Assembly: GCF_003610455.1 (NCBI RefSeq)
Contig: NZ_RAQK01000001.1
Location: forward strand, 1,178,001-1,242,000
Length of the DNA: 64,000 bases
DNA from: Sulfitobacter guttiformis
GTDB lineage: Bacteria; Pseudomonadota; Alphaproteobacteria; Rhodobacterales; Rhodobacteraceae
Reading direction: 5' to 3'
Below, piece after piece: positions 55,601 to 63,888 of this stretch. A program made the position numbers and the translations under genes. Under the pieces are notes generated by a model. It ran no database searches. It had not been told where the DNA came from and saw nothing but the letters and a program-made list of their open reading frames with translations. Numbering within the stretch: the first letter of the stretch is position 1; the number at the start of each line of letters is the position of its first letter.

Positions 55601-56011
55601 CAGAGTCAGATGCGTCACGCCTTTGGCCTGCCACGCCCCTTCCATATCCGCCATCTTCCCCCGCGACAGCAGAGTCGACAACCGCGCATAGGCCTCGCGG
55701 TCGCGTGGATAGGCCAGCATCTCCGTCCCGCACAAAAGCACCAAGCGTGCCCCAATCAGCGGCCGCACCTTGGCCGTGCGCGCCTCCATATGCATCCGGA
55801 CAACACCCGCCAGTGTATTGTGGTCCGCCACGCCAATACTGTGATAGCCCAAAAGATTTGACGTCACTGCCAGATCGACAGCATCAGATGCTGCGCGCAA
55901 AAATGAAAAACATGTCGAAAGGCCCAGCTCAACAAAGGGGCCAGGATCATTGGGATGAAACGGGTCGTCGTCCTCGATCGACCGTCGTTTATGTCCTTCT
56001 TTCTGTGGCAT
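52697..56011 (-). CDS. dnaE2: Error-prone DNA polymerase DnaE2
   Basis: The 1104-aa C-family polymerase starts its PHP domain at about residue 28 (ELGLSTCFSFLRAAS). The palm has catalytic Asp residues in PDIDVDFEHERREE after the ICQGRGSAANS-type loop, and a C-terminal OB fold (VSLAGLVLVRQKPG) is present. DnaE2 acts with ImuA and ImuB in SOS-induced lesion bypass and mutagenesis. It is the last gene of imuA-imuB-dnaE2, 67 nt after imuB. The usual length is about 1050-1100 aa. Confidence 0.95.
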   Translation of the reverse strand: MPQKEGHKRRSIEDDDPFHPNDPGPFVELGLSTCFSFLRAASDAVDLAVTSNLLGYHSIGVADHNTLAGVVRMHMEARTAKVRPLIGARLVLLCGTEMLAYPRDREAYARLSTLLSRGKMADMEGAWQAKGVTHLTLEMVATHSKGVQLVVMPPAQLEVFEAGLGRLCNALPTLRHVGAAYLYRGDDVGRINRLDRIARAHGLGILATNDVLYHSPARRPLQDVMTCIRHGKTIDTAGFLLEANAERYLKPPAEMCRLFAAWPHAIRATREVADGCEFSLDDLKYEYPHEIVPQGRTAMEELERLTWEGAARRYPSGVTERVRGIIEKEFDLIRSKKIARYFLTINDIVRFAREEACPPILCQGRGSAANSVVCFCLEITAVDPEEHDVLFERFLSEERDEPPDIDVDFEHERREEVIQYMYAKYGRERAGLCATVIHYRPRSAIREVGKAMGLSEDVTSKLASTVWGSFEGQMADERVRDAGMDLSDPYLRRVIAIARQMTGMPRHLSQHVGGFILTERPLTEMVPIGNGAMPERSFIEWDKDDIDALGIFKVDILALGMLTCIARVFDLMRAHYGISHDLASVPSDDEDTYDMLCAGDSLGVFQVESRAQMAMLPKLRPRKFYDLVIEVAIVRPGPIQGDMVHPYLRRRQGLEGVSYPAPGPEYPQDELMKIVGRTLGVPIFQEQAMKIAIDAARFTPKEANELRKAMATFRSRGTIELLQQKMVSRMTERGYDQEFAQRCFNQIKGFGDYGFPESHAASFAKLVYVSSWMKCHYPAAFACGLLNSQPMGFYAPAQIVRDAREHGVEVRAVDVNYSDWDCTLEPSAAGFALRLGLRQVDGMRMDAALRVMGARNEPFVDVGDVKTRAKLDRGIIGKLAAADAFRSCGIDRRAALWQAQGLRDAPRLALFDHAQAAGEGAEPETVLPAMAQAEHVVADYQTLRLSLKAHPMGFFRSSLRKQGFSSTHNLIHMGHGARVSLAGLVLVRQKPGSAKGVCFITIEDEDGVANLVIWPKLFEHYRALIMTARLLVVHGRMQTDGRVIHVVAERLEDRTARLDTLANERVPAITVRGDHPTNPLPSQVSGGRQHPRDVRVIPKSRDFH

Positions 56012-56078
56012 AGGTGGCAGCCTTTACCTTTTCATCTTCACGGGTGGGTGGGCGGGATGTCGCGGCACGCGCATTCAG

Positions 56079-57611
56079 TCACCCGAACACCCCCTGCACA
56101 AACCAGCGCGGATCCCCTCCCCGCGCGTCCCCCACAACGCCCTCTCGAAACAGCCAGAACCGCCGCCCGTCCATAACCTCGACTTTGTAATAATCTCTCA
56201 GTCGGGTGCCGCTGCGATCGCGCCACCACTCGGGCGCAATCCGCTCCGGCCCCTCGAACCGCACCATCAGGAACGTGACCCTGCGCCATGAAAACCGCGC
56301 TGGTGGCCCCTCCGGCACCGCATAAAGGACCATCACCTCCTCGGGTGGATCAAATAGGCGCAGGGGTCGCTCGCGCGCCACCTCAATCCCTTCCGCAGGC
56401 ACACCCGCCAGCACCGGCACCCGCGCCTCCACCCGCTCCGGTTTATGGCTTTGCACCCAGGCATCCCATGTCACCCTCGAAGGCCCCAGCTTGGCCGTGA
56501 GCCGGTCCAGCAATGCGGCCACATCCGCCCCAGCATCGCGCCCGCCATCCAAACGATCCTGCCGCAACGACAGCGGTTCGACCCGCAGCGCCTCCAGCGT
56601 CATCAGATCAAAACCAAAGCCGGGGTCGATCCCGTCCAGCTTTCCAGCCACAAGTCTCACAAAATGCGCCGCATCCCGGCTCGCCTGGGCCGTGGCCACA
56701 TCGCGGCTCCGCCATTCCCCGTCCACACGGTAAATCGTCACCCGCAGCCGCCGGGCCCCCTGTTCGCCCGTCGCCAACTGCGCCGCCAGATCCTCCGCCA
56801 GCCCCTCCAGCCACGGCACAGGGTCAATCACCGGCTCCGCCATCCTCACCCGCGCCAGCCAGCGCGCGCCCTCCGCAGGCGCATCCAGCGGATCGGCACT
56901 GCGCCCCATCGCGCGGTCCAGCAGCAGCAACGGATTGATCGCCTCTGCGACCCCAGCAAACCGCCGCATAAGTCCAACACGCGGCACCTCCGCCAGTGAC
57001 CCGATGCTGCGCAGTCCCAACCGTTCCAACAGGCGCACAGTATCAGGCGGCAGCCGCAGCGCGGCTACGGGCAGCGGGGCCAACACATTGCCCACATCCT
57101 GCGTACCGCAAATCACCCCCTGCGTCCCGAAGCGCGCCAGCATTTGGGCAGCCCCGCGCGTCGGTGCCATCGCCAGCCGTGCGCGCAGCCCTTGGATGGC
57201 AAACCGCATGTTCATATCGTGTAACATCTGTGCCTCACCGCCAAACAAATGCGCCGCCCCGCGAACGTCCATCAATATCCCGTCATGCTCTGCCACGGTC
57301 CACGGGCACCACCGTCGCGCCCAAATTGCCAGACGCTTGAGCATTGCCTGATCACCTTGAACATCTGCTTGCTCCACATGCAGATCAGGATGGATCGCCT
57401 GCACATCGACCACACGCGCACCACAGATGATCCCACGCGCCACGCCAGCCCCACTTACGGCATGCACCACCGGACCATGTGCGCCGGTTGTAACCAGAAC
57501 CACCGGGACCGCCTCATCCGGCAGCGTGCGCTGCGCGGCTGTGATCCTCCTCCAGCGGTCCATCGCCAGATCGGGAAAGAAAACGGAGACCACTCTCCCG
57601 CCCGTCATCGC
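56079..57611 (-). CDS. imuB: Y-family-like mutasome protein ImuB
   Basis: The 510-aa protein begins VVSVFFPDLAMDRWRR, the Y-family palm strand. The following regions (VDVQAIHPDLHVEQADVQ; LLERLGLRSIGSLAEVPRVG) are ImuB-like. The catalytic acid pattern of active Y polymerases is not obvious, in keeping with ImuB acting as scaffold for DnaE2. ATG 57611 is the last sensible start, so the gene overlaps the imuA end by 98 nt. Confidence 0.9.
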   Translation of the reverse strand, partial: AMTGGRVVSVFFPDLAMDRWRRITAAQRTLPDEAVPVVLVTTGAHGPVVHAVSGAGVARGIICGARVVDVQAIHPDLHVEQADVQGDQAMLKRLAIWARRWCPWTVAEHDGILMDVRGAAHLFGGEAQMLHDMNMRFAIQGLRARLAMAPTRGAAQMLARFGTQGVICGTQDVGNVLAPLPVAALRLPPDTVRLLERLGLRSIGSLAEVPRVGLMRRFAGVAEAINPLLLLDRAMGRSADPLDAPAEGARWLARVRMAEPVIDPVPWLEGLAEDLAAQLATGEQGARRLRVTIYRVDGEWRSRDVATAQASRDAAHFVRLVAGKLDGIDPGFGFDLMTLEALRVEPLSLRQDRLDGGRDAGADVAALLDRLTAKLGPSRVTWDAWVQSHKPERVEARVPVLAGVPAEGIEVARERPLRLFDPPEEVMVLYAVPEGPPARFSWRRVTFLMVRFEGPERIAPEWWRDRSGTRLRDYYKVEVMDGRRFWLFREGVVGDARGGDPRWFVQGVFG

Positions 57612-58206
57612 TGACCGACCAGATCCCCGGTGCACGCCCGCGTGCCCGGAACAGCTCCGCCTCCCATACCGGCGCACCGGGGGCTGCTGTGTTGTAGGGG
57701 TGCACTTCCGAGGGCAGCGAACTTATCCGCCATCGTTCGCGTGCCGCCGACAATCCCTCGACAGCGCCCGACCGGATCAGCCACACCGGCAAACCTGTCG
57801 CCTCCGCCCGCATTGCCAACCGCTTGGTCGCGGTAAAATCCAGCACCGGCGGTGCGCCATGTACCTCGCCCACCACGGCGGCTAGCCCCGCGCAACTCGC
57901 CCCTTCCTCCATCGCCCAGAGCACATCGCGCGCATGCCCCACTTCGACCCGCAGCAGCCGCACACCTTTGAGCGCGGGCCCGTACACCCGCCCGTTCTCC
58001 AATCGTGACGCACGGTCCTGTACCCAGAGTACCGGCAGGCGCGAACGTGGCAAACATGCCAACACAAACGCCGTCACCGCCGCATCGAAAGGTCGCGCCG
58101 ACAGTGCATCTTTGAGCACCGCCTGCGACACATCCATCGCAGACCCCTGCGCCCTTTCGCGCAGCATATCCAGCCGCACAACCGGCCCAAAAGAAGAATC
58201 GCTCAT
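57514..58206 (-). CDS. imuA: Mutasome protein ImuA
   Basis: The 230-aa RecA-like protein has RLPVLWVQDRASRLENGRVY and VWLIRSGAVEGLSAARERWRI, typical of ImuA, but no full Walker A. With ImuB and DnaE2 it forms the SOS translesion mutasome. Its ATG 58206 lies 19 nt downstream of a LexA operator. The last 98 nt overlap imuB in another frame. Confidence 0.88.
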   Translation of the reverse strand: MSDSSFGPVVRLDMLRERAQGSAMDVSQAVLKDALSARPFDAAVTAFVLACLPRSRLPVLWVQDRASRLENGRVYGPALKGVRLLRVEVGHARDVLWAMEEGASCAGLAAVVGEVHGAPPVLDFTATKRLAMRAEATGLPVWLIRSGAVEGLSAARERWRISSLPSEVHPYNTAAPGAPVWEAELFRARGRAPGIWSVSDDGRESGLRFLSRSGDGPLEEDHSRAAHAAG

Positions 58207-58224
58207 CCGTCATCCCTCCATTTT

Positions 58225-58239
58225 GTTCTTCTTTTGTTC
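58225..58239 (-). promoter_or_regulatory. LexA operator (SOS box), GTTC-N7-GTTC type
   Basis: GTTC at 58225-58228 and GTTC at 58236-58239 are separated by exactly seven bases (read on the plus strand; GAAC-N7-GAAC on the strand of imuA). This is the alphaproteobacterial LexA direct-repeat operator, 19 nt upstream of the imuA start, and it would place imuA-imuB-dnaE2 under SOS control. Confidence 0.88.
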
Positions 58240-58396
58240 TATATGGAAGCTGCCATTTTGACACCCCCAATTTATTCGTCTGCACATCCCGCCCTGCGCC
58301 TCGCGCAATGCTGCATGCGCAAACGCCCCATGTACAAACGCCCCTCAACCCATTAGGGGCAGGAAAACTTATTCTTTATCCGCTCAGGAACACCCC

Positions 58397-60496
58397 TTGA
58401 TTCAAACGATCGCAGACGCACTGGCCGCTCAAGGCTATGATACAATGACACCCGTTCAGGACGCCGTAATCGCCCCTGAACTCGATGGCGCCGACCTTCT
58501 GGTTTCCGCCCAGACCGGCTCGGGCAAGACCGTAGCCTTCGGTATGGCAATCGCCCCGACATTGCTGGGTGACCAGCTGACATTCGGCCGCGCAGGCGCG
58601 CCGCTGGCTCTTGTAATTGCCCCCACGCGTGAGTTGGCGATGCAAGTTAGTCGTGAGCTCACATGGCTTTACAGTAAAGCAGGCGCAATTGTCGCGACAT
58701 GTGTCGGTGGCATGGACACCCGCACCGAGCGCCGCACACTTGACCGCGGCGCGCACATCGTTGTGGCCACACCGGGCCGCCTGTGTGACCACATCAAACG
58801 CAATAACATCGACCTCACCGACATTCGCGCCGTCGTGCTGGACGAGGCGGACGAGATGCTTGATCTGGGCTTCCGCGAAGACCTCGAATTTATCTTGGGC
58901 GAATCCCCCGCGACACGCCGCACATTAATGTTCTCGGCCACCGTACCCGCCGCGATTGCCAAACTGGCAAAATCCTACCAGCGTGATGCCCAGCGCGTTT
59001 CAGTCGTTTCTGATGGTAAACAGCACTCGGACATCGAATACCGCGCCCTGACAGTAAACCCGCGTGATACAGAAAATGCGATCCTCAACATCTTGCGGTT
59101 CTATGAAGCCAAAAACGCGATCGTATTCTGCAATACCCGCGCCGCAGTGGCCCGCCTGACGGCGCGCCTGACAAACCGCAACTTCTCTGTTGTGGCACTG
59201 TCCGGCGAGTTGTCCCAGCAAGAGCGTACCAACGCCCTGCAATCCCTGCGCGATGGCCGTGCCCGCGTTTGTGTGGCGACCGACGTTGCTGCACGCGGCA
59301 TCGACCTTCCGAACCTCGAGCTGGTTATCCACGCCGATCTGCCGACCAACGCCGACACGCTGCTGCACCGCTCTGGCCGCACAGGCCGCGCGGGGCGCAA
59401 AGGCGTCTCTGCCTTGATCGTACCGCCAAAAATGCGCTCAAAAGCGACCCGCCTGATGGGCTGGGCCAAACTTGACGCCGAATGGGCCCTGCCCCCCTCC
59501 GCCGCCGAAGTGAACGCCGCCGATCAGGAGCGCCTGCTGGGTGACGATGCATGGACTACTCCCGCCCCAGAAGACGCGGTTGAGTTCGTGGCAGAGTTGG
59601 TAGAGCGTTATACGCCCACCCAACTTGCCACCGCGTTTGTTAACTTGCACCGCTCGCGCGGCTCCGCGCCGGAAGAATTGTCGAACCCCGGCGATGGAAA
59701 AGAAAATGCACCACGTGCAGAATTCGGAAAATCTGTCTGGTTTACCGTATCCACCGGCCGCAATGACGGGGCAGAACCGCGCACGATCCTGCCGATGCTT
59801 TGCCGCGTGGGCGACATGACCCGCGACGACATCGGCGCCATCCGCGTCCAGCCGCGCCATTCCTACGTCGAAGTGGCAGAAGGCGCTGTTCCAAAGCTGG
59901 TGAATGCCCTTGGCCCCGATATGAAGGCCGAAGACGGCGTGACCCTGACCCGTCTCGACGGTGTGCCTGATTTTGGCCCCAAGCCTGCAGGTCGTGGCGA
60001 TCGGCCCGATCGTGGCCCCAAGCCGGACCGCCCCGATCGCGGGCCAAAGCCTACGTATGACAAAGGCCCCAAGCCTGCACCACGTGCTGACAAACCGGCC
60101 TATGACCCAGATGCGCCGAAGCCTGCCTACAAGGCAAAGCCCCAGCGTGACGAGTCAGCAGCCAACGAATACAAACCGCGTACAGACAAACCACGCGGAG
60201 CGGCACCGGCCAAATCAAAGCGCGACGCCACTCGCCCGCCAAAGTCTCACAAGACCGAGCGCACACCGATGAAGGCAGGCGACAAGCCAAAGGCGAAACC
60301 TGTTTGGAAAGACAAGCCCGCCGGTGAAAAGCCCGCTGCAAAGTCAGGCGCAAAAGCAGTCTGGAAAAAACCATCTAAAGATGACGCACCAGCCCGTGAT
60401 GCAAAGCCTGCAGGCGGCTATAACCGCGCCGCAGACGCATCAAAACGCTTCACCCCTCCAGGAAAAAGCAAAAAGCCGGGCGGCCCTAAAAAATAA
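58397..60496 (+). CDS. DEAD-box RNA helicase with long basic C-terminal tail
   Basis: The 699-aa protein has a full helicase core (Q motif TPVQDAVI, motif I AQTGSGKT, PTRELA, LDEADEML, FSATVP, HRSGRTGRAGRKG). A DbpA/CsdA-type RNA-binding domain lies at about 470-545, and a disordered Lys/Pro/Asp-rich tail at about 550-699 with repeated GPKP and DRGPKP units. It likely remodels ribosomal or messenger RNA, for instance in the cold. Translation starts at TTG 58397, with AGGA 7 nt upstream. A terminator follows. Confidence 0.92.
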   Translation: MIQTIADALAAQGYDTMTPVQDAVIAPELDGADLLVSAQTGSGKTVAFGMAIAPTLLGDQLTFGRAGAPLALVIAPTRELAMQVSRELTWLYSKAGAIVATCVGGMDTRTERRTLDRGAHIVVATPGRLCDHIKRNNIDLTDIRAVVLDEADEMLDLGFREDLEFILGESPATRRTLMFSATVPAAIAKLAKSYQRDAQRVSVVSDGKQHSDIEYRALTVNPRDTENAILNILRFYEAKNAIVFCNTRAAVARLTARLTNRNFSVVALSGELSQQERTNALQSLRDGRARVCVATDVAARGIDLPNLELVIHADLPTNADTLLHRSGRTGRAGRKGVSALIVPPKMRSKATRLMGWAKLDAEWALPPSAAEVNAADQERLLGDDAWTTPAPEDAVEFVAELVERYTPTQLATAFVNLHRSRGSAPEELSNPGDGKENAPRAEFGKSVWFTVSTGRNDGAEPRTILPMLCRVGDMTRDDIGAIRVQPRHSYVEVAEGAVPKLVNALGPDMKAEDGVTLTRLDGVPDFGPKPAGRGDRPDRGPKPDRPDRGPKPTYDKGPKPAPRADKPAYDPDAPKPAYKAKPQRDESAANEYKPRTDKPRGAAPAKSKRDATRPPKSHKTERTPMKAGDKPKAKPVWKDKPAGEKPAAKSGAKAVWKKPSKDDAPARDAKPAGGYNRAADASKRFTPPGKSKKPGGPKK

Positions 60497-60562
60497 ACTA
60501 GACAGCAATGAGGCAAAGGGCGACAAAAAATCCAGATCCCTGCGTGCATCGCCAAACAGATA

Positions 60563-60596
60563 AAAAGGCCGGAGTATTCGCTCCGGCCTTTTGCGT
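60563..60596 (+). terminator. Rho-independent terminator of the DEAD-box helicase gene
   Basis: AAAGGCCGGAG, loop TATTCG, CTCCGGCCTTT form a perfect 11-bp stem, followed by TGCGTTTT; the stem also has an A-run before it and may act in both directions. Confidence 0.88.
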
Positions 60597-60696
60597 TTTA
60601 ATACTTCGGCATCTGTTCCGGAATATCTCTAGCTCTCTTATTCCGCTCGCAAAGGTTTAAATTGCTTTCCAGAGCGTTTTTCGACCACAGGTCGGG

Positions 60697-61965
60697 TCAG
60701 CCTTTGCCTTTCCACGGCACCAACACCCGCTCGGCCCCACGCATCAGCATATCAATGCCAAATCCAATAATCCCGATCAGGATAATCCCCAGAATAACGA
60801 TGTCAGTATTCTGGAACTTGGACGCAACCATGATCATCATGCCCGCCCCTTTTTCCGCGGCTACCAATTCAGCGGCGACGACAGTTCCCCAACACACACC
60901 CATCGCCACACGCGCACCGGTGAATATCTCCGGTAGCGAGTTAGGAATGATCACGTGGCGCATGATCTGCCATTTACTAGCCCCAAGCGAATAAGCGGCA
61001 TGTACTTTGGCGATGTTCACGCCCGACACGCCCGAACGCGCCGCGATGGCCATGATCCAGAGCGCGGCAAGGAACAGCAGGATGATCTTGCCCGTCTCGC
61101 CAATACCCGCCCAGATAATCACCAGCGGAATAAGCGCCAACGGCGGCACAGGGCGCATAAACTCGACAATTGGATCAAACCACCCACGGAACCAATTGCT
61201 CAGCCCCATGGCATAGCCCAGCGGAATGCCAACGACGGCCCCACAAACGAAGCCCGCGACAACACGGAACAATGACCAGCCCAGATGCCCCAGCAGCGAT
61301 GTGCCGCGAAATCCCTCGTCGAGCACTTTGAGTGTCCGGTCGAATACTGCTTCGGGCGAAGGCAGATAAAGCGCCTCCATCTGCAACCCGTTTTCGGGCG
61401 AAAAATTCGGCGTGCCCTTGTCAGAAATCGTGACCGATCCGCCTTCAATCTCAACTGTACTGCCGGGCCGGACCTTCTGGCCATTGATTGCGACAATTTT
61501 CGCCCCGTCAGTCTTTTTCACGTCATCATTGCGGTCGAAACTCACCAGTTGGCTGCGGTACTGCGCCACCGTGATGCTGTCATTTTTGGCAAAACCGTTT
61601 CCGACCTCAACTGCGACAGGATCGGGGTTTTCAGCGCGATTATGTACCAGCACCGTAACCGTCGCAGTATCGGTCTGCCCGTTGGCTTCAACCGTGTAAT
61701 CAAACGATGTCTGCCCCGCGAATGGTCCAGGCGCATGCAAAAATCCGGGCAGCAACGATGACCCGGTGAACATCCCCCAAAGTAAAAACAGCGTCAGGAT
61801 CGAAATGATACCCGCAGCACGATTGGGCCGCACTGCGCTTTCGTCGCCGAACGTCACCGTCTTCAGTGAGATATAGTCCTTAAGACCCGCGCCCAAACGG
61901 GTAAACACAAACATTGCTGCAACAAAAATGCCAACATAGACACCCAATACAATAAGGCCGGTCAT
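60697..61965 (-). CDS. tauC: Taurine ABC transporter permease TauC with periplasmic cadherin/VCBS-like insert
   Basis: The 422-aa protein is about 150 aa longer than typical TauC/SsuC. After an extra N-terminal helix (about 4-22) and TM1 (about 50-68), residues about 81-192 form a periplasmic insert. It begins with AGQTSFDYTVEANGQTDTAT and ends with VEIEGGSVTISDKGTPNFSP, both like bacterial cadherin/VCBS repeats. The normal permease resumes at LPSPEAVFDR and has the coupling loop HAAYSLGASKWQIMRHVIIP. Its ATG overlaps the tauB stop by 4 nt. Confidence 0.87.
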   Translation of the reverse strand: MTGLIVLGVYVGIFVAAMFVFTRLGAGLKDYISLKTVTFGDESAVRPNRAAGIISILTLFLLWGMFTGSSLLPGFLHAPGPFAGQTSFDYTVEANGQTDTATVTVLVHNRAENPDPVAVEVGNGFAKNDSITVAQYRSQLVSFDRNDDVKKTDGAKIVAINGQKVRPGSTVEIEGGSVTISDKGTPNFSPENGLQMEALYLPSPEAVFDRTLKVLDEGFRGTSLLGHLGWSLFRVVAGFVCGAVVGIPLGYAMGLSNWFRGWFDPIVEFMRPVPPLALIPLVIIWAGIGETGKIILLFLAALWIMAIAARSGVSGVNIAKVHAAYSLGASKWQIMRHVIIPNSLPEIFTGARVAMGVCWGTVVAAELVAAEKGAGMMIMVASKFQNTDIVILGIILIGIIGFGIDMLMRGAERVLVPWKGKG

Positions 61966-62768
61966 GCGTCTGCCTCCGCTGTGCCCATGATTTCTTCTTC
62001 CATGTCCCAAATCATATTCAATATCTCTTCGCGCTTGACCGCAAAATCGGGGTGTTTCTTCACCTCTCGCAGGTCCGCTGCCACGCCGAGTTCGGCAAAC
62101 GGCAGGCGATACTCCTTATGGATACGTCCGGGTCGCGGCGCCATCACGATCAGACGTTCACCCAACAACAGCGCTTCTTCGACAGAGTGGGTGATCAGGA
62201 TGATCGTTTTGCCAGTCTCTTTCCAAAGTTTGAGCACAAGGCTTTGCATCTTTTCGCGCGTCAACGCATCCAGTGCGCCCAACGGCTCGTCCATCAAAAT
62301 TACATCAGGATCGTTTGCCAAACAGCGTGCCAGTGCGACACGCTGCTGCATACCGCCCGACAACTCATAGACCGCCTTTTCTTTAAAATCCTGCAATCCA
62401 ACAACATCCAGCAGGTGATTCACAATCTCTGCCTTGTCGTTTTTTGGCATACCTTTCATCGAGGGACCGAATCCGACATTATCACGCACGGACATCCACT
62501 CGAACAAGGCACCTTGTTGGAATACCATCCCACGATCGGCATCGGGTCCAGTGATCTTCTTGCCGTTCAGGGTCATCTCGCCTTGGGTCGGCGCCAAAAA
62601 TCCTGCAACGATATTGAGCAATGTCGTCTTGCCACAGCCCGAGGGGCCCAGCACACTCAGCAATTCACCAGCCTTGAGATCCAGCGACACGTTCTTGAGC
62701 GCTTGCACCGACCCGCCGTTCGGCAAATCGAACCGCATCGATAACTGATCAATCAGTAGTCCGGACAT
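61962..62768 (-). CDS. tauB: Taurine ABC transporter ATPase TauB
   Basis: The 268-aa ATPase has Walker A GPSGCGKTT, Q-loop MVFQQGALFEW, signature LSGGMQQRVALARCLA and Walker B VILMDEPLGALD. It belongs to the nitrate/sulfonate/taurine group and energises TauC. It follows tauA after a 118-nt gap containing a hairpin, and overlaps tauC by 4 nt. Confidence 0.9.
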   Translation of the reverse strand: MSGLLIDQLSMRFDLPNGGSVQALKNVSLDLKAGELLSVLGPSGCGKTTLLNIVAGFLAPTQGEMTLNGKKITGPDADRGMVFQQGALFEWMSVRDNVGFGPSMKGMPKNDKAEIVNHLLDVVGLQDFKEKAVYELSGGMQQRVALARCLANDPDVILMDEPLGALDALTREKMQSLVLKLWKETGKTIILITHSVEEALLLGERLIVMAPRPGRIHKEYRLPFAELGVAADLREVKKHPDFAVKREEILNMIWDMEEEIMGTAEADA

Positions 62769-62832
62769 GTCCCTACTTTCTGGCCGAAACCTACGGCCTC
62801 TCTAGGACGGGTTGGCCCCGCCTCGTTGTCGG

Positions 62833-62866
62833 AAAAAGGTCCGGCGCACCACTGGGCGCGCCGGAC
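62833..62866 (-). terminator. Hairpin between tauA and tauB (possible attenuator)
   Basis: On the minus strand GTCCGGCGC and GCGCCGGAC form a perfect 9-bp stem followed by CTTTTTCC. It comes 20 nt after the tauA stop and would partly terminate or protect the tauA mRNA, giving more binding protein than TauB/TauC. Confidence 0.7.
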
Positions 62867-62886
62867 GATCATAATTCCCGCAGAAA

Positions 62887-63888
62887 TTACATGCCGTTGG
62901 CAGATGCCAGTGGGCCAGTGTTCACAGTACCGGAATAATCTTCCAGCGCCGCATCAATCGAGCCTGCCTCGACGAATACATCAGCAACACCCTTCATAAA
63001 GGTCGCTGCATTGCCACCCAGCCATGTCTCGGACAGCTGCGCCTCCACAGTCGGGAACTTCATTGTGGAGATCGACGCGCGTGCCGCATCCAAATCCATG
63101 CCCGATTCCTTGGCGATCACTTCAAGCATTTCGTCGGAGGGATCTGCTGCCCATGCCGCGTTGGCATCCGCTGTCACCTTCAGGAACTTGGCAACTGTCT
63201 CGCCGTTCTCGGCGACGTATCCGGCAGGACCCGAAGTGACGTCAAACACCAGAATGCCCAATGCTTCTTTTTCATCCCCTGTTAGCAGTACGTTGCCAAA
63301 CTCTTTCATGCGGCCCAAGCCACCGCCGTAGCCACATGCGAAGTCAACTGCGCCCTGTCCCAGTGCCGCTGCACCTTCCGGTGGCGCCATATCCACAACA
63401 GACAAACTTCCAACGTCGATGCCGAAATGGTCCATCTGGCGCAGGAAGCCGTAGTGCGCGGCTGTGCCCAGTGGCACGGCCACCTTCTTGCCCGCCAACT
63501 CAGAGGCTGAATCCTTATCGATCTCCAGACCCGCAGCGACAACACAGTTATCATTGTCGGAGTAGGAAACCGCTACGTCGAGCACCTGGATGTCCTGCCC
63601 ACCCGAGGCTGCGACCACGAAGGGTGGCACGCCCTGAGAAACGGACAGCTGAACATCCCCGGATGCCATCGCAGCGGACATGGCAGTACCTGTCTCGAAC
63701 GAGACCCAGTTGACCTTCATGCCCAGCGCTTCATCATAAGCGCCAGAGGCTTTTGCCGCCAGCATAGGCATCGGCCATTCGAGGAAGTACCCAACGGTAA
63801 TTTCACCGTGGCCATCTGCGAAGGCCGAGGTGGATGCAATCGACATCACTGCGCCGGCGACAAACGCGCTTACTGTTTTCTTCATCAT
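62887..63888 (-). CDS. tauA: Taurine-binding periplasmic protein TauA
   Basis: The 333-aa solute-binding protein has a signal peptide (about 1-25, cleaved after TSAFA) and the aliphatic-sulfonate binding fold (GEITVGYFLEWPMP; SVSQGVPPFVVAASGG). The set tauA-tauB-tauC and the sequence suggest taurine. GGAG lies 9 nt before ATG 63888; the frame from 63975 is rejected. The promoter should lie at 63889-64000; no clear TauR repeat was recognised. Confidence 0.9.
   Translation of the reverse strand: MMKKTVSAFVAGAVMSIASTSAFADGHGEITVGYFLEWPMPMLAAKASGAYDEALGMKVNWVSFETGTAMSAAMASGDVQLSVSQGVPPFVVAASGGQDIQVLDVAVSYSDNDNCVVAAGLEIDKDSASELAGKKVAVPLGTAAHYGFLRQMDHFGIDVGSLSVVDMAPPEGAAALGQGAVDFACGYGGGLGRMKEFGNVLLTGDEKEALGILVFDVTSGPAGYVAENGETVAKFLKVTADANAAWAADPSDEMLEVIAKESGMDLDAARASISTMKFPTVEAQLSETWLGGNAATFMKGVADVFVEAGSIDAALEDYSGTVNTGPLASANGM

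Noticed and set aside
60000..60110. Repeated GGCCCCAAGCC units as a CRISPR or DNA repeat array
   Set aside because: They encode the GPKP repeats of the helicase tail in frame, with irregular spacing and no spacers.
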